A stretch of DNA of 64,000 nt from PALSA-911 sp963839645 (GCA_963839645.1 CAWIVZ010000001.1:1054001-1118000), one strand, 5' to 3'; shown: positions 50,732 to 60,386, counted from the stretch's first letter. Translations and numbers: made by a program. The notes: generated by a model from the sequence alone, not told the origin.

Positions 50732-51904
50732 ATGGACGACGTTGTTATCGTCTCCGCCGCCCGCACGCCGGTCGGCAGCTTCAACGGAGCGTTCGGAACG
50801 GTCGCCGCGCATGAGCTCGGAACCGCCGCGATCAGCGCCGCCATCGCCCGCGCCGGCATCGAGGCCGCGGAGGTGGACGAGGTGATCATGGGCCAGGTGC
50901 TGGCCGCCGGCGAAGGCCAGAACCCCGCCCGCAAGGCCGCGCATAACGCCGGTATCCCCGACGAAAAGACCGCCTTCGGCATCAACCAGGTCTGCGGCTC
51001 CGGCCTGCGCGCCGTCGCCCTTGCCGCCCAGCAGATCCGCACCGGTGAAAGCGCCGTGGTCGCCGCCGGCGGGATGGAGAGCATGAGCCAGTCCCAGCAC
51101 GCGGCCTATCTGCGCGGCGGCACCAAGATGGGCGGGCTGGAATTCATCGACACCATGTTGAAGGACGGGCTGTGGGACACGTTCCACGGCTATCACATGG
51201 GCGTCACCGCCGAGAACGTGGCGCGCGCCTACCAGATCACCCGCGATGAGCAGGACGCCTTCGCCCTGGCGTCGCAGCAGAAGGCTTCCGCCGCGCAGAA
51301 ATCCGGCAAGTTCGCGGGCGAGATCGCCGCCGTGACCGTGAAGGGCCGCAAGGGCGACACGGTGGTGGAGAACGACGAATACATCCGCCATGACAGCTCG
51401 GCCGAGGGCATGGCCAAGCTGCGCCCGGCTTTCACCAAGGACGGCACCGTGACCGCCGGCAACGCCAGCGGCATCAATGACGGCGGCGCCACGCTGATCC
51501 TGATGAGCGGTGCCGAAGCCGCGAAGCGGGGCCTGACGCCGCTGGCGCGCATCGCATCGTTCGCCACGGCCGGTGTCGATCCGGCGCTGATGGGCACCGG
51601 CCCGATCCCCGCCAGCCGCAAGGCCTTGGCCCGCGCCGGCTGGAAGGTCGACGATCTGGACCTGGTGGAAGCGAACGAGGCCTTTGCCGCCCAGGCGCTG
51701 GCGGTGAACAAGGAACTCGGCTGGGATACCTCCAAAGTGAACGTGAACGGCGGCGCCATCGCCATCGGCCACCCGATCGGCGCATCGGGCGCGCGGGTGC
51801 TGGTGACGTTGCTGCACGAAATGAACCGACGCAACGCCAAGAAGGGCCTGGCAACCTTGTGCATCGGCGGCGGCATGGGTGTGGCGATGACGCTGGAGCG
51901 TTAA
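50732..51904 (+). CDS. phaA: Acetyl-CoA acetyltransferase (beta-ketothiolase)
   Basis: 390 residues. Active Cys in QVCGSGLRAVALAAQQI, His in GGAIAIGHPIGASGAR and Cys in TLCIGGGMGVAMTLER. Joins two acetyl-CoA to acetoacetyl-CoA, first step of PHB synthesis. GAGGAGAAG is the ribosome-binding site. A clear terminator lies 30 nt after the stop, so phaB probably has its own promoter. Confidence 0.95.
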   Translation: MDDVVIVSAARTPVGSFNGAFGTVAAHELGTAAISAAIARAGIEAAEVDEVIMGQVLAAGEGQNPARKAAHNAGIPDEKTAFGINQVCGSGLRAVALAAQQIRTGESAVVAAGGMESMSQSQHAAYLRGGTKMGGLEFIDTMLKDGLWDTFHGYHMGVTAENVARAYQITRDEQDAFALASQQKASAAQKSGKFAGEIAAVTVKGRKGDTVVENDEYIRHDSSAEGMAKLRPAFTKDGTVTAGNASGINDGGATLILMSGAEAAKRGLTPLARIASFATAGVDPALMGTGPIPASRKALARAGWKVDDLDLVEANEAFAAQALAVNKELGWDTSKVNVNGGAIAIGHPIGASGARVLVTLLHEMNRRNAKKGLATLCIGGGMGVAMTLER

Positions 51905-51936
51905 GAACCCCTCCAGCGCAGACGACTTCGGAAAGG

Positions 51937-51966
51937 GCCGCCGGCAAAACCGGCGGCTCTTTTTTC
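51937..51966 (+). terminator. Rho-independent terminator after phaA
   Basis: GCCGCCGG / CCGGCGGC with CAAAA loop followed by TCTTTTTT. Separates phaA from phaB. Confidence 0.9.
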
Positions 51967-52043
51967 ATACCCGCAAGTAAAAAATGCATCGATTTCAACG
52001 CGAACGCACACGTGAGCCTCGCCAACCCGCCCCTTCGTGCTAG

Positions 52044-52053
52044 AAGAACGTTC
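52044..52053. promoter_or_regulatory. Palindrome upstream of phaB
   Basis: AGAACGTTCT, a perfect 10-bp palindrome, 28 nt before the phaB ATG, near where a promoter must lie downstream of the phaA terminator. It could be a repressor site; it could be chance. Confidence 0.3.
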
Positions 52054-52080
52054 TGGGAAAAGTGAAAGGGAGGACGGCAC

Positions 52081-52803
52081 ATGGCACGGGTCGCACTGGT
52101 TACCGGCGGAACGAGAGGCATTGGCGCGGAAATCAGCAAGGAACTGAAGCACCACGGCCGGATCGTCGTGGCCAGCTATGCCGGCAACGACAATGCCGCG
52201 CAGCAATTCCATGAGGAAACCGGCATCCGGGCGATGAAGTTCGACGCCGGCGACTTCGCCGCCTGCGAGAAGGCGGTCGCGGCAATCCACGAGGAAGTCG
52301 GGCCGATCGAGATCCTGGTCAACAACGCCGGCATCACCCGCGACGCGACCATGACGCGGATGACCCGCGACATGTGGGACGCGGTGGTCGACACCAATCT
52401 CGGGTCCTGCTTCAACCTCTGCAAACTGACCTTCGACGACATGCGCGCGAAGAAATTCGGCCGCGTGGTCAATATCGGCAGCATCAACGGCCAGGCCGGC
52501 CAGTACGGCCAGGTGAACTACGCCGCCGCCAAATCCGGCATCCACGGCTTCACCAAGGCCCTGGCGCAGGAAGGCGCGCGCTTCGGGATCACCGTGAACG
52601 CTATCGCTCCCGGCTATGTGGACACCGACATGGTGCGCGCGGTCCCGGCCGAAGTGCTGGAAAAGATCATCGCCCGCATCCCCCGCGGCCGCCTCGGCAC
52701 CGCGTCCGACATCGCCCGTGGCGTCGTGTTCCTGACCGCCGACGATGCCGACTTCATCACCGGGTCCACCGTCTCGATCAACGGCGGCCAGCATATGTAC
52801 TGA
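52081..52803 (+). CDS. phaB: Acetoacetyl-CoA reductase
   Basis: 240 residues, short-chain dehydrogenase. TGGTRGIG is the NADPH-binding turn, VNNAGITRDATMTRM and the catalytic NYAAAKSGIHGF (Tyr-x-x-x-Lys) follow; GRLGTASDIARGVVFL and GQHMY end fit PhaB. Makes (R)-3-hydroxybutyryl-CoA for polymerisation. GGGAGGACGGCAC precedes the ATG. Confidence 0.95.
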   Translation: MARVALVTGGTRGIGAEISKELKHHGRIVVASYAGNDNAAQQFHEETGIRAMKFDAGDFAACEKAVAAIHEEVGPIEILVNNAGITRDATMTRMTRDMWDAVVDTNLGSCFNLCKLTFDDMRAKKFGRVVNIGSINGQAGQYGQVNYAAAKSGIHGFTKALAQEGARFGITVNAIAPGYVDTDMVRAVPAEVLEKIIARIPRGRLGTASDIARGVVFLTADDADFITGSTVSINGGQHMY

Positions 52804-52804
52804 G

Positions 52805-53674
52805 ATGGCAGGACGGGGCGGACAGGTTTCGCCCCGTCTCGCCACTCTGGCCGGTGCCGGCGCGATCGTGATCTGGTCCTCCCTCGCGCTGCTCACGCGG
52901 CTGGCGGGCGCGGTGCCGCCGCTGGAGATCACCGCGCTCAGCTTCTCGGTCTCGGCCGTGCTGGGATTGTCCGTGATCGCCGTCCGCGGCGAACTGGCCG
53001 CCTTGCGCCAGCCACCGCTGGTGTGGCTGCACGGCGTCGGCGGACTGTTCGGCTACCACGCGCTGTATTTCGCCGCCCTCGGCCTGGCCCCCGTCGCCGA
53101 GGCCAACCTGCTGAACTACACGTGGCCGCTGCTGATCGTGCTGTTCTCGGCCCTGCTGCTGGGCATGCGGCTGAACCGCCTGCATGGCGTCGGAATGGTC
53201 CTGGGCGCTGCCGGCTGTGCCCTGGTGCTTGGCCGCTCGGTGCGCTTCGGCGCCGAGGGGCCCGCGTTGCTCGGCTACATCTTCGCCGCCAGCGCCGGAG
53301 CGGTGTGGGCGCTGTATTCGGTGCTGTCGCGCCGCTTCCCTGGCGTGCCGACCGCCACGGTCGCCGGCTTCTGCGCGGCCACCGCCGTCCTGGCCGCCGC
53401 CGCGCACCGGATGTTCGAAACCACGATCGTCCCCGACACGCCCACCCTGCTCGCCGCCACGCTCATGGGCATCGGTCCGGTCGGCGCCGCGTTCTTCCTG
53501 TGGGATGTCGGCATGAAGCACGGCGATCCGCGCCTGCTCGGCACCCTCGCCTACGCCACGCCCATCGCTTCCACGCTGCTGCTGTGCCTGGCCGGGTACG
53601 CCCCCCTGACCCCGACGCTGCTCGCCGCCGCCGCCCTGGTTACCGCCGGCGGCCTGGTGGCGGCGCGCGCGTAG
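52805..53674 (+). CDS. EamA-family (DMT) transporter
   Basis: 289 residues from ATG 52805, 1 nt after phaB; upstream frames lie inside phaB. Two EamA repeats give about ten membrane helices (for example AGAGAIVIWSSLALLTRL, LLNYTWPLLIVLFSALLLG, and GTLAYATPIASTLLLCLAG). Likely exports a small metabolite, probably an amino acid or similar; substrate unknown. Position suggests co-transcription with phaB, though function need not be linked. Confidence 0.85.
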   Translation: MAGRGGQVSPRLATLAGAGAIVIWSSLALLTRLAGAVPPLEITALSFSVSAVLGLSVIAVRGELAALRQPPLVWLHGVGGLFGYHALYFAALGLAPVAEANLLNYTWPLLIVLFSALLLGMRLNRLHGVGMVLGAAGCALVLGRSVRFGAEGPALLGYIFAASAGAVWALYSVLSRRFPGVPTATVAGFCAATAVLAAAAHRMFETTIVPDTPTLLAATLMGIGPVGAAFFLWDVGMKHGDPRLLGTLAYATPIASTLLLCLAGYAPLTPTLLAAAALVTAGGLVAARA

Positions 53675-53745
53675 GCCGGGCCCGGCCTTGATACCGGCGG
53701 GGTCCGGGCACAAACTCTGCTTAGTCAGGCAAAGGTTGGAACCGC

Positions 53746-55113
53746 ATGGACTACGATTTATTCGTCATCGGCGGCGGCTCGGCCGGTGTTCGCTGCGCCC
53801 GCATCGCCGCTGGCCATGGCGCCCGCGTCGCGATCGCGGAGGAGCGCTTCTGGGGCGGCACCTGCGTGAACGTGGGCTGCGTGCCGAAGAAGCTGCTGGT
53901 CCAGGCGGGCGAGTACGGCGGCTTTGCCGATGACGCCGCCGGCTTCGGCTGGACGATCACGAAAGGCCCGCATGACTGGGCCAGGCTGCTCGCCGCCAAG
54001 GACCGGGAGATCACCCGGCTCAACGGCATCTATCGCCGGCTGCTGAACAGTGCCGGCGCCACGATCTTCGATGCCCGCGCGGTGTTCCTCGATCCGCACA
54101 CGCTCGATGTCGGCGGCCAGCGCGTCACTGCCGAGCGCATCGTCGTTGCCACTGGCGGCAACCCCGTGCGGCTGGACATTCCGGGCGCCGAGCTTGGCAT
54201 CATTTCCGACGACGCGTTCTATCTGCCCGCGATGCCCAGGCGCATCGCCATTCTCGGCGGCGGCTATATCGCGGTGGAGTTCGCCGGCATCTTCGCCTCC
54301 CTCGGCGCCGAGGTCGATCTGGTCTACCGCCAGCCCCTGCCGCTGCGCGGCTTCGACATGGACCTGCGCGAGGCCGCGGCGGAAGCCCTGCGGGCGCAGG
54401 GCATCCGCCTGAACTCCGACATCACGCCGGCCCGCATCTGCGAGAACGGTGAGGGGCGCACCCTGGAATTGTCGGACGGCACCGCGATCGAGACCGATCT
54501 GGTCTTCTTCGCCACCGGCCGCGCGCCGGCGACCGCCAATCTCGGCCTGGAGCAGGCCGGTGTCACGACCGACAAGGCGGGCGCCGTGATCGTCAACGAC
54601 CAGTTGCAGACCGCCCAGCCGCATATCTACGCCATGGGCGACGTGACAGACCGGATGAACCTGACGCCGGTGGCAACCGCCGAGGGCCACGCCCTGGCCG
54701 ACACGCTGTTCGGCAACCGTCCGCGCCGCATCTCGCTCGACAATGTCCCGACCGCGGTCTTCACGACGCCGCCCATCGCCACGGTCGGGCTGAGCGAGGA
54801 GCAGGCGGCGGCGAGCGGCCCGGTGGACGTGTATGTGGAGAAGTTCACTCCGATGCGCCACACCATCAGCGGTCGTGCCCGCAGGACGCTGATGAAGCTG
54901 GTGGTGGACCAGGCCAGCCAGAAGGTGCTCGGCGCGCACATGATCGGCGAGGACGCGGCGGAGATCATGCAGGGCCTCGCCGTCGCCATCGTGTGCGGAG
55001 CCACCAAGGCCGATTTCGACCGCACCATCGGCATCCACCCCACCGCCGCCGAGGAATTCGTCACCCTGCGGACGCGGACACGGGTCGCGGGGGTTGCCCG
55101 GGCTGCGGAGTAG
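53746..55113 (+). CDS. gor: Glutathione-disulfide reductase
   Basis: 455 residues. FAD motif IGGGSAGVRCARIAAGHG, redox-active GGTCVNVGCVPKKLL, NADPH motif GGGYIAVEFAGIFAS, second FAD segment YAMGDVTDRMNLTPVA, and the catalytic-base region IGIHPTAAEEFVTLRTRTR. Keeps glutathione reduced in the cytosol. The last ~7 codons and the stop (VARAAE) lie in the first unit of a short tandem repeat, so the C-terminus is repeat-derived. Confidence 0.94.
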   Translation: MDYDLFVIGGGSAGVRCARIAAGHGARVAIAEERFWGGTCVNVGCVPKKLLVQAGEYGGFADDAAGFGWTITKGPHDWARLLAAKDREITRLNGIYRRLLNSAGATIFDARAVFLDPHTLDVGGQRVTAERIVVATGGNPVRLDIPGAELGIISDDAFYLPAMPRRIAILGGGYIAVEFAGIFASLGAEVDLVYRQPLPLRGFDMDLREAAAEALRAQGIRLNSDITPARICENGEGRTLELSDGTAIETDLVFFATGRAPATANLGLEQAGVTTDKAGAVIVNDQLQTAQPHIYAMGDVTDRMNLTPVATAEGHALADTLFGNRPRRISLDNVPTAVFTTPPIATVGLSEEQAAASGPVDVYVEKFTPMRHTISGRARRTLMKLVVDQASQKVLGAHMIGEDAAEIMQGLAVAIVCGATKADFDRTIGIHPTAAEEFVTLRTRTRVAGVARAAE

Positions 55114-55221
55114 CGCCCGGCTGCGGAGCAGCCTTTGAGTTGCCCACGCTGCGGAGCAGCCTTTGGGTTGCCCCCGCTGCGGAGTAGCCTTGCTTGCCGG
55201 GCGAGTAGCCTTTCTTGCCGT
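55093..55221. repeat. Degenerate tandem repeat after gor (GCTGCGGAGCAGCC units)
   Basis: Four or five units of about 25-30 nt, each built on GTTGCCC-x-GCTGCGGAG(C/T)AG and most followed by CCTTTG. The first unit lies in the end of gor and supplies its TAG; the last is degenerate (GGGCGAGTAGCCTTTCTTGCC). It fills the gap before the DAHP synthase gene. Looks like a slippage-amplified or dispersed intergenic repeat. Confidence 0.75.
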
Positions 55222-55295
55222 TTCGGTGGATAAATAGAGGTTTGGATGCCCGTGAGCGGGCGCGCCGTCCATGCGGGCGGCGGAGGAGGACCATA

Positions 55296-56708
55296 ATGAC
55301 TGCGACCCATCTTTCGGCACATGGCGGCAAATCCTGGACCCCGGAATCCTGGCGCATGGCGCCGATCCGGCAGGTGCCGACCTATCCGGATCTCGGCAAG
55401 CTGGCCGCGGTCGAGGCGAAGCTGCAGAAATACCCGCCGCTGATCTTTGCCGGCGAGGCGCGCCGGCTGAAGGCCGCCCTTGCCATGGCGGCCGAAGGCC
55501 GCGCGTTCGTGCTGCAGGGCGGCGATTGCGCCGAGAGCTTCGCCGACTTCACCGCCAACAGCATCCGCGACACGTTCCGCGTGCTGCTGCAGATGGCCGT
55601 CGTGCTGACCTTCGGTGCCGCCGTGCCGGTGGTGAAGCTCGGCCGCATGGCCGGCCAGTTCGCCAAGCCGCGCAGCTCCGATACCGAGACGATCGGCGAC
55701 GAGACGCTGCCGAGTTATCGCGGCGACATCATCAACGGACCGGAATTCACCGCCGAAGCCCGCATCCCGAGCCCCGACCGGATGGAATTCGCCTATCTCC
55801 AGTCCGCCGGCACGCTGAACCTGCTGCGCGCCTTCGCCTCCGGCGGCTATGCCGATCTGCATGAGGTGCACCGCTGGAACCTCGACTTCGCGGCCCGCTC
55901 GCCGCTGGCCGGGCGCTATCAGGACCTCGCCCACCGGATCGAGGAAACGCTGGACTTCATGGCCGCCTGCGGCATGACCAGCACCAGCACGCCGCAGATC
56001 CGGGAAACCGATTTCTACACCAGCCACGAGGCGCTGCTGCTGCCCTATGAGCAGGCGCTGACCCGCATCGATTCCACGTCCGGCGACTGGTATGCCCTGT
56101 CGGCGCATTTCCTCTGGATCGGCGACCGCACCCGCCAGCCGGACGGCGCGCATGTGGAGTTCCTGCGCGGGGTGAAGAACCCGCTGGGCATGAAGGTTGG
56201 CCCGACCACCGAGCCCGAGGATCTGCTGCGCATCCTCGACACGCTGAACCCCAACAACGAAGCCGGCCGGATCACCCTGATCAGCCGCATGGGCGCGGAC
56301 AAGATCGCCGCCAAGCTGCCGCCGCTGCTGCGCGCGGTGAACCGGTCCGGGCACAAGGTGCTGTGGCTGTGCGATCCGATGCACGGCAACACCATTTCTA
56401 CCGCGTCCAAGGTGAAGACACGCAGCTTCGACTCGATCCTGGCGGAGGTGCGCGGCTTCTTCGACGCGCATGCCGCGGAAGGCAGTTGGGCCGGCGGCGT
56501 GCATGTCGAGATGACCGGCCAGAACGTCACCGAATGCGTCGGCGGCGCCCAACGCCTGACCGAGGCCAATTTGTCCGAGCGCTACGAGACGTTCTGCGAC
56601 CCCCGCCTGAACGCCGAGCAGTCTCTGGAACTGGCCTTCCTGGTGGCGGAGGAACTGAAAGCCCGCCGCCAGCCCGGCGGCCACGCCCGGGCGGCCGCCG
56701 CACAATGA
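55296..56708 (+). CDS. 3-deoxy-7-phosphoheptulonate synthase, class II
   Basis: 470 residues from ATG 55296 (MTATHLSAHGGKSWTPESW), preceded by GGAGGAGGACC. KYPPLIFAGEARRLKAALA, LQGGDCAESFADF, KPRSSDTETIGDETLPSYRG, GDRTRQPDGAHVEF and WLCDPMHGNT are diagnostic of the plant-like class II enzyme. It opens the shikimate pathway from erythrose-4-phosphate and PEP. No Mtb-like regulatory insertion is evident. Confidence 0.93.
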   Translation: MTATHLSAHGGKSWTPESWRMAPIRQVPTYPDLGKLAAVEAKLQKYPPLIFAGEARRLKAALAMAAEGRAFVLQGGDCAESFADFTANSIRDTFRVLLQMAVVLTFGAAVPVVKLGRMAGQFAKPRSSDTETIGDETLPSYRGDIINGPEFTAEARIPSPDRMEFAYLQSAGTLNLLRAFASGGYADLHEVHRWNLDFAARSPLAGRYQDLAHRIEETLDFMAACGMTSTSTPQIRETDFYTSHEALLLPYEQALTRIDSTSGDWYALSAHFLWIGDRTRQPDGAHVEFLRGVKNPLGMKVGPTTEPEDLLRILDTLNPNNEAGRITLISRMGADKIAAKLPPLLRAVNRSGHKVLWLCDPMHGNTISTASKVKTRSFDSILAEVRGFFDAHAAEGSWAGGVHVEMTGQNVTECVGGAQRLTEANLSERYETFCDPRLNAEQSLELAFLVAEELKARRQPGGHARAAAAQ

Positions 56709-56761
56709 CCGCGATGGCGCATCGTCCCGCGAAACCGTTGCACTAGACACGGAGCGGGACG

Positions 56762-57946
56762 ATGGATGACGGGGGGATCGGGAACGCAGCACGGGCCAGA
56801 ACCGCCGCTGAGCTGGCGGCGGATATCTCGGCGCGGACCGACGCCTATTTCAACCGCACCAAGGCCGTGGTGCAGCGCTATGGCGACCGTCGCGTCACCT
56901 ATGCGGTGTTCATGCGCCGCCCGGTGATCTCCGCGCCGCGGCTGATGCTGGACTGGCTGGCCGAGGTCGCCGCCGCGCGCGGCACGGTCTTCGAGATCGA
57001 CGTCATCCACCCCGAGGGCGGCTGGGTCGGCGCCGGGGAGCCGATGGTCTACATCGCCGGCAGCCTGGTCGAGTTGTCGGACCTTGAAACCATCCTGCTG
57101 CAGAAACTCGGTGCCGCCTGCGTCGCCGCGCACAACGCCTACCAGATGTGCCTGGCGCTGCCGCATGTCGCCTTTTTGGCGATGGATGCGCGCCACTGCG
57201 CGGGGGCGGAGATGCAGGACATGATGGCCTACGCCGCCTCCGTCGGCAGCGAGGCGGCGCGGCGGGAAGGGGCCAAGGGCTTCGTCGGCAATGCCAACGA
57301 CGGCACCGCGCATTGGTTCGGCACCGAACGCGGCCTCGGCACCATGCCGCATTCGCTGATCGGTTATGCCGGGTCCACCGTGCGGGCCGCGGAGATGTTC
57401 CGCGAAACCTTTCCCGACGAGAACCTGACGGTGCTGGTGGACTATTTCGGCCGCGAGATCAGCGACGCGCTGGCCGTCTGCGCCCGCTTCCCCGACCTCG
57501 CCGCCGGCGGACGCCTGGCCTTCCGGCTCGACACCCATGGCGGACGCTTCCTGGAAGGCCTCGACCCGGCCGAGAGCTACGCCGTGCTGGACCGCCGCGC
57601 ACCGGGGGCCATCCGCCGCTACCGCAGCGACACCGAACTGCGCTACCTCGTCGGCACCGGCGTTTCGGCCGCCGCGATCTGGCGCATGCGCGAGGCGCTG
57701 GACGATGCCGGCTATCCGCGCGTGCGCATCGTTGCGTCCTCCGGCTTCGGCACCGACAAATGCCGTGTCATGGCCGACGCCCGCGCGCCGATCGACGTGG
57801 TCGGCACCGGCAGCTTCATCCCGGACGCCTGGCACGAGACGTACGCCACCGCCGATATCGTCGCCTATGACGGCACGGCGATGGTGAAAATCGGCCGCGA
57901 GTTCCTGCTGCGCAAGAACGGCGAACGCAAGCGCAACGGCGCCTGA
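56762..57946 (+). CDS. pncB: Nicotinate phosphoribosyltransferase
   Basis: 394 residues. GTVFEIDVIHPEGGWVGAGE, FVGNANDGTAHWFGTERGLG, GTMPHSLIG and VASSGFGTDKC are NAPRTase signatures. It makes nicotinate mononucleotide in NAD salvage. It starts 53 nt after the DAHP synthase gene, same strand. The window also has a RES toxin acting on NAD+, but it is distant. Confidence 0.88.
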   Translation: MDDGGIGNAARARTAAELAADISARTDAYFNRTKAVVQRYGDRRVTYAVFMRRPVISAPRLMLDWLAEVAAARGTVFEIDVIHPEGGWVGAGEPMVYIAGSLVELSDLETILLQKLGAACVAAHNAYQMCLALPHVAFLAMDARHCAGAEMQDMMAYAASVGSEAARREGAKGFVGNANDGTAHWFGTERGLGTMPHSLIGYAGSTVRAAEMFRETFPDENLTVLVDYFGREISDALAVCARFPDLAAGGRLAFRLDTHGGRFLEGLDPAESYAVLDRRAPGAIRRYRSDTELRYLVGTGVSAAAIWRMREALDDAGYPRVRIVASSGFGTDKCRVMADARAPIDVVGTGSFIPDAWHETYATADIVAYDGTAMVKIGREFLLRKNGERKRNGA

Positions 57947-57974
57947 TCTTTCCCCATCCGATCGCCACGCCTGC

Positions 57975-58055
57975 TTGACTTCCCTGAAGCCCCCCCCGTA
58001 GCGTGATAACGGACAGGGTTTATACACTGGCGACATAACGCCGGACTTGTCCGTT
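57975..58055 (+). promoter_or_regulatory. Promoter and inverted repeat before the ABC importer
   Basis: TTGACT (57975-57980), 18 nt, TAGCGT (57999-58004) fits a promoter. Downstream, AACGGACA (58008-58015) and TGTCCGTT (58048-58055) form an 8-bp inverted repeat enclosing a smaller GGCG/CGCC hairpin. This could be an operator or a leader hairpin. AGGGGAG ahead of ATG 58073 is the ribosome-binding site. Confidence 0.4.
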
Positions 58056-58072
58056 TAAACAGGGGAGCTTCG

Positions 58073-59362
58073 ATGACGCATTCACCGCCGTCCCGTCGTG
58101 ACTTTCTCAAAGCCGCCGCCGCCGGCAGTCTGGGTGCCGCTTTCAGTCTGACGGACGCGCAGGCCGCGACCAAGACGCTGACCTTGATGCATGAAAATTC
58201 GTTCATCAAGACCTACGACGAATACATGAACAAGACGCTGATCCCGGCCTACGAGAAGGAGACGGGCGTCAAGGTCAAATACGATCTGGTCTCCGTGGGT
58301 GGGCTGCAGACGCGGGTCACCACGGCGGCGGAAACCGGCTCCGGCCCGGACATGACCGGCATGGCCTTCAACTGGCCGTTTCTCTACGACGAGAAACTGA
58401 TCGACGTGAGCGACATCGCCGATGAGGCAGGCAAGGCCAACGGCGGCTGGCACCCCGGCGGCACGGAAGCGGTCATCGTCAACGGCAAGTTCAAGGCCGT
58501 GCCTTTCGGCAATATCGGCCAGCTGATGAATTGGCGCACCGACTGGTTCGGCGAGGTCGGCTTCAAAACCTTTCCCGATACCTGGGAAGGGTTGCTGGAA
58601 GCCGGCACCAAGTTGAAAAAGGCCGGCCATCCCTTTGGCTTCGAACTGGGACATGGTTTCGGCGACAACCATGGCTGGCTGTATCCGTTGCTCTGGTCCT
58701 ATGGCGGGGCCGAGGTGGAACCGGACGGCAAGACCATCGTCATCGATTCGAACGAGACCGCGGCGGCGGTGGATTTCTGCCGGAAATTCTTCCAGAACAC
58801 GATGCTCGAGGACGTGCTGGGCTGGACCGACCCGAGCAACAACAAGGCCTGGCTCGGCCAGCAGATCTCCTGCACCAACAATGCGCAATCCATCCTCTGG
58901 CTCGCCAAGCGCGAATTCCCCGATATCGGCAAGGTCACCGACCATGCGCTGAACCCGATGGGCCCGACCGGCAAGCGCTTCCACATTCTCAATCCGTGGA
59001 GCCACTCGATCTTCACCCATACCCCGGACCCGGATGCCGCGAAGGCCTTCCTGCGCTGGCTGATGCAGCCCAAGCAACTCGGCGGCTGGTATGCCTCGGC
59101 CGACATGTACTACGCGCCGTTCCTGAAGGGCTTCGACAACAGCCCGGCCTGGAACGCGGAGCCGCGCTATTTGCCGTTCCGCAACTCGATGACCACATCC
59201 CATCTGCCCGGCTGGCCGGCGCCGTTGAGCCGGGCGCAGTCGGAAAGCGTGGCCAAATACGTCGTCGTCGACATGTTCGCCAAGGCCTGCGCCGGCGCCT
59301 CCACCAAGGATGTGATCGCCGCGGCCAAAGCGCAGCTCAAGCAGATCTATCAGCAGGCCTAG
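58073..59362 (+). CDS. ABC transporter sugar-type substrate-binding protein (Tat signal)
   Basis: 429 residues. Twin-arginine signal SRRDFLKAAAAGSLGAAF, cut after DAQA. The rest is family 1 extracellular solute-binding protein (TKTLTLMHENSFIKTYDEYM, GLQTRVTTAAETGSGPDM). Delivers a carbohydrate or glycerol-phosphate-like ligand from the periplasm; ligand not determinable. Tat export suggests the protein folds before translocation. Followed by two permease genes. Confidence 0.88.
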   Translation: MTHSPPSRRDFLKAAAAGSLGAAFSLTDAQAATKTLTLMHENSFIKTYDEYMNKTLIPAYEKETGVKVKYDLVSVGGLQTRVTTAAETGSGPDMTGMAFNWPFLYDEKLIDVSDIADEAGKANGGWHPGGTEAVIVNGKFKAVPFGNIGQLMNWRTDWFGEVGFKTFPDTWEGLLEAGTKLKKAGHPFGFELGHGFGDNHGWLYPLLWSYGGAEVEPDGKTIVIDSNETAAAVDFCRKFFQNTMLEDVLGWTDPSNNKAWLGQQISCTNNAQSILWLAKREFPDIGKVTDHALNPMGPTGKRFHILNPWSHSIFTHTPDPDAAKAFLRWLMQPKQLGGWYASADMYYAPFLKGFDNSPAWNAEPRYLPFRNSMTTSHLPGWPAPLSRAQSESVAKYVVVDMFAKACAGASTKDVIAAAKAQLKQIYQQA

Positions 59363-59380
59363 GCCGAAGGGAGCGCAACC

Positions 59381-60322
59381 ATGTCCGCGAGCACGCTCCC
59401 GGTTCCCCCAAGGGCCGCTGCGGGGAATCGGGCGCTCGGCCGGTCGCGCTTTCGCGAATGGACGGAGAAGGAAGGCGTCTTCAGCTGGCTGATGATCGGC
59501 CCGCCGATCCTGTTCCTGTGCGCGATGGTCGGCTACCCGTTCCTCTATGGCTGCTATCTCAGCCTGATGCACCGGCCGGTCGCCTCCACCGGGGAGTTCA
59601 TCGGCCTCGGCAATTTCATCGCCAACTGGAACGATCCGGTGTTCTGGCGGGTCGCCCGCAACACCATCGTCTATACCTTCGTTACCACCGTCCTGAAGGC
59701 GCTCGGCGGGCTCGGGCTGGCGTTGGTGATGAACCAGTCCTTCCCGATGAAGAACTTCGTCCGCGCCGCTCTGCTGCTGCCGTTCATCGTGCCGACGGTG
59801 CTTTCAACCATCGCCTGGATGTGGATCCTCGATCCCACGTTCAGCGTGCTGAACTGGCTGCTGATTGCCGCCGGCGTGCCCGCCCCGGGCCCATCCTGGC
59901 TCGGCAATCCGGTGCTGGCCATGTGCTCGATTATCGTCATCAACACCTGGCGCGGCCTGCCGTTCTACGCCATCACTCTGCTGGCCGGTCTGCAGACCAT
60001 CTCGCCGGAACTGCATGAAGCGGCAACGATCGACGGCGCCACCACCTGGCACCGCTTCCGCTACATCACCCTGCCGCTGCTGCAGCCGGTGCTGTTCATC
60101 GTCACGATGTTCTCGATCATCTTCACCTTCTCCGATTTCCAGCTGGTCTATGTGCTGACCCGCGGCGGACCGGCGAACGCCACGCACCTGTTCGCCACCT
60201 ACGCCTTCGATATCGCCATGAGTGCCGGTCAGTTCGGCCTAGGCGCCTCCGTGGCGCTGGCGATGCTGCCGCCGCTCGCCCTGATCATCCTGGCGCTGGC
60301 GATCTACATGAGGAAGCGCTGA
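59381..60322 (+). CDS. ABC transporter permease, MalF/UgpA type
   Basis: 313 residues. About six membrane helices after a 30-residue cytosolic start; the EAA loop ELHEAATIDGATTWHRFRYI contacts the ATPase. Forms the importer channel with the next gene. Confidence 0.9.
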   Translation: MSASTLPVPPRAAAGNRALGRSRFREWTEKEGVFSWLMIGPPILFLCAMVGYPFLYGCYLSLMHRPVASTGEFIGLGNFIANWNDPVFWRVARNTIVYTFVTTVLKALGGLGLALVMNQSFPMKNFVRAALLLPFIVPTVLSTIAWMWILDPTFSVLNWLLIAAGVPAPGPSWLGNPVLAMCSIIVINTWRGLPFYAITLLAGLQTISPELHEAATIDGATTWHRFRYITLPLLQPVLFIVTMFSIIFTFSDFQLVYVLTRGGPANATHLFATYAFDIAMSAGQFGLGASVALAMLPPLALIILALAIYMRKR

Positions 60323-60386
60323 TGCCCGGCGGGACGCGAAACAAGCCCGGCGGGACGCCAAACAAGATAGTCGGCGGGATGCTGTA
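60323..60386. repeat. 21-bp direct repeat between the permease genes
   Basis: GCCCGGCGGGACGCGAAACAA is followed at once by GCCCGGCGGGACGCCAAACAA (one mismatch), then a shortened copy GTCGGCGGGATGC. No coding role is seen. Confidence 0.7.

Noticed and set aside
55093..55221. CRISPR array
   Set aside because: Units are short, adjoining and degenerate with no spacers; no cas genes nearby.
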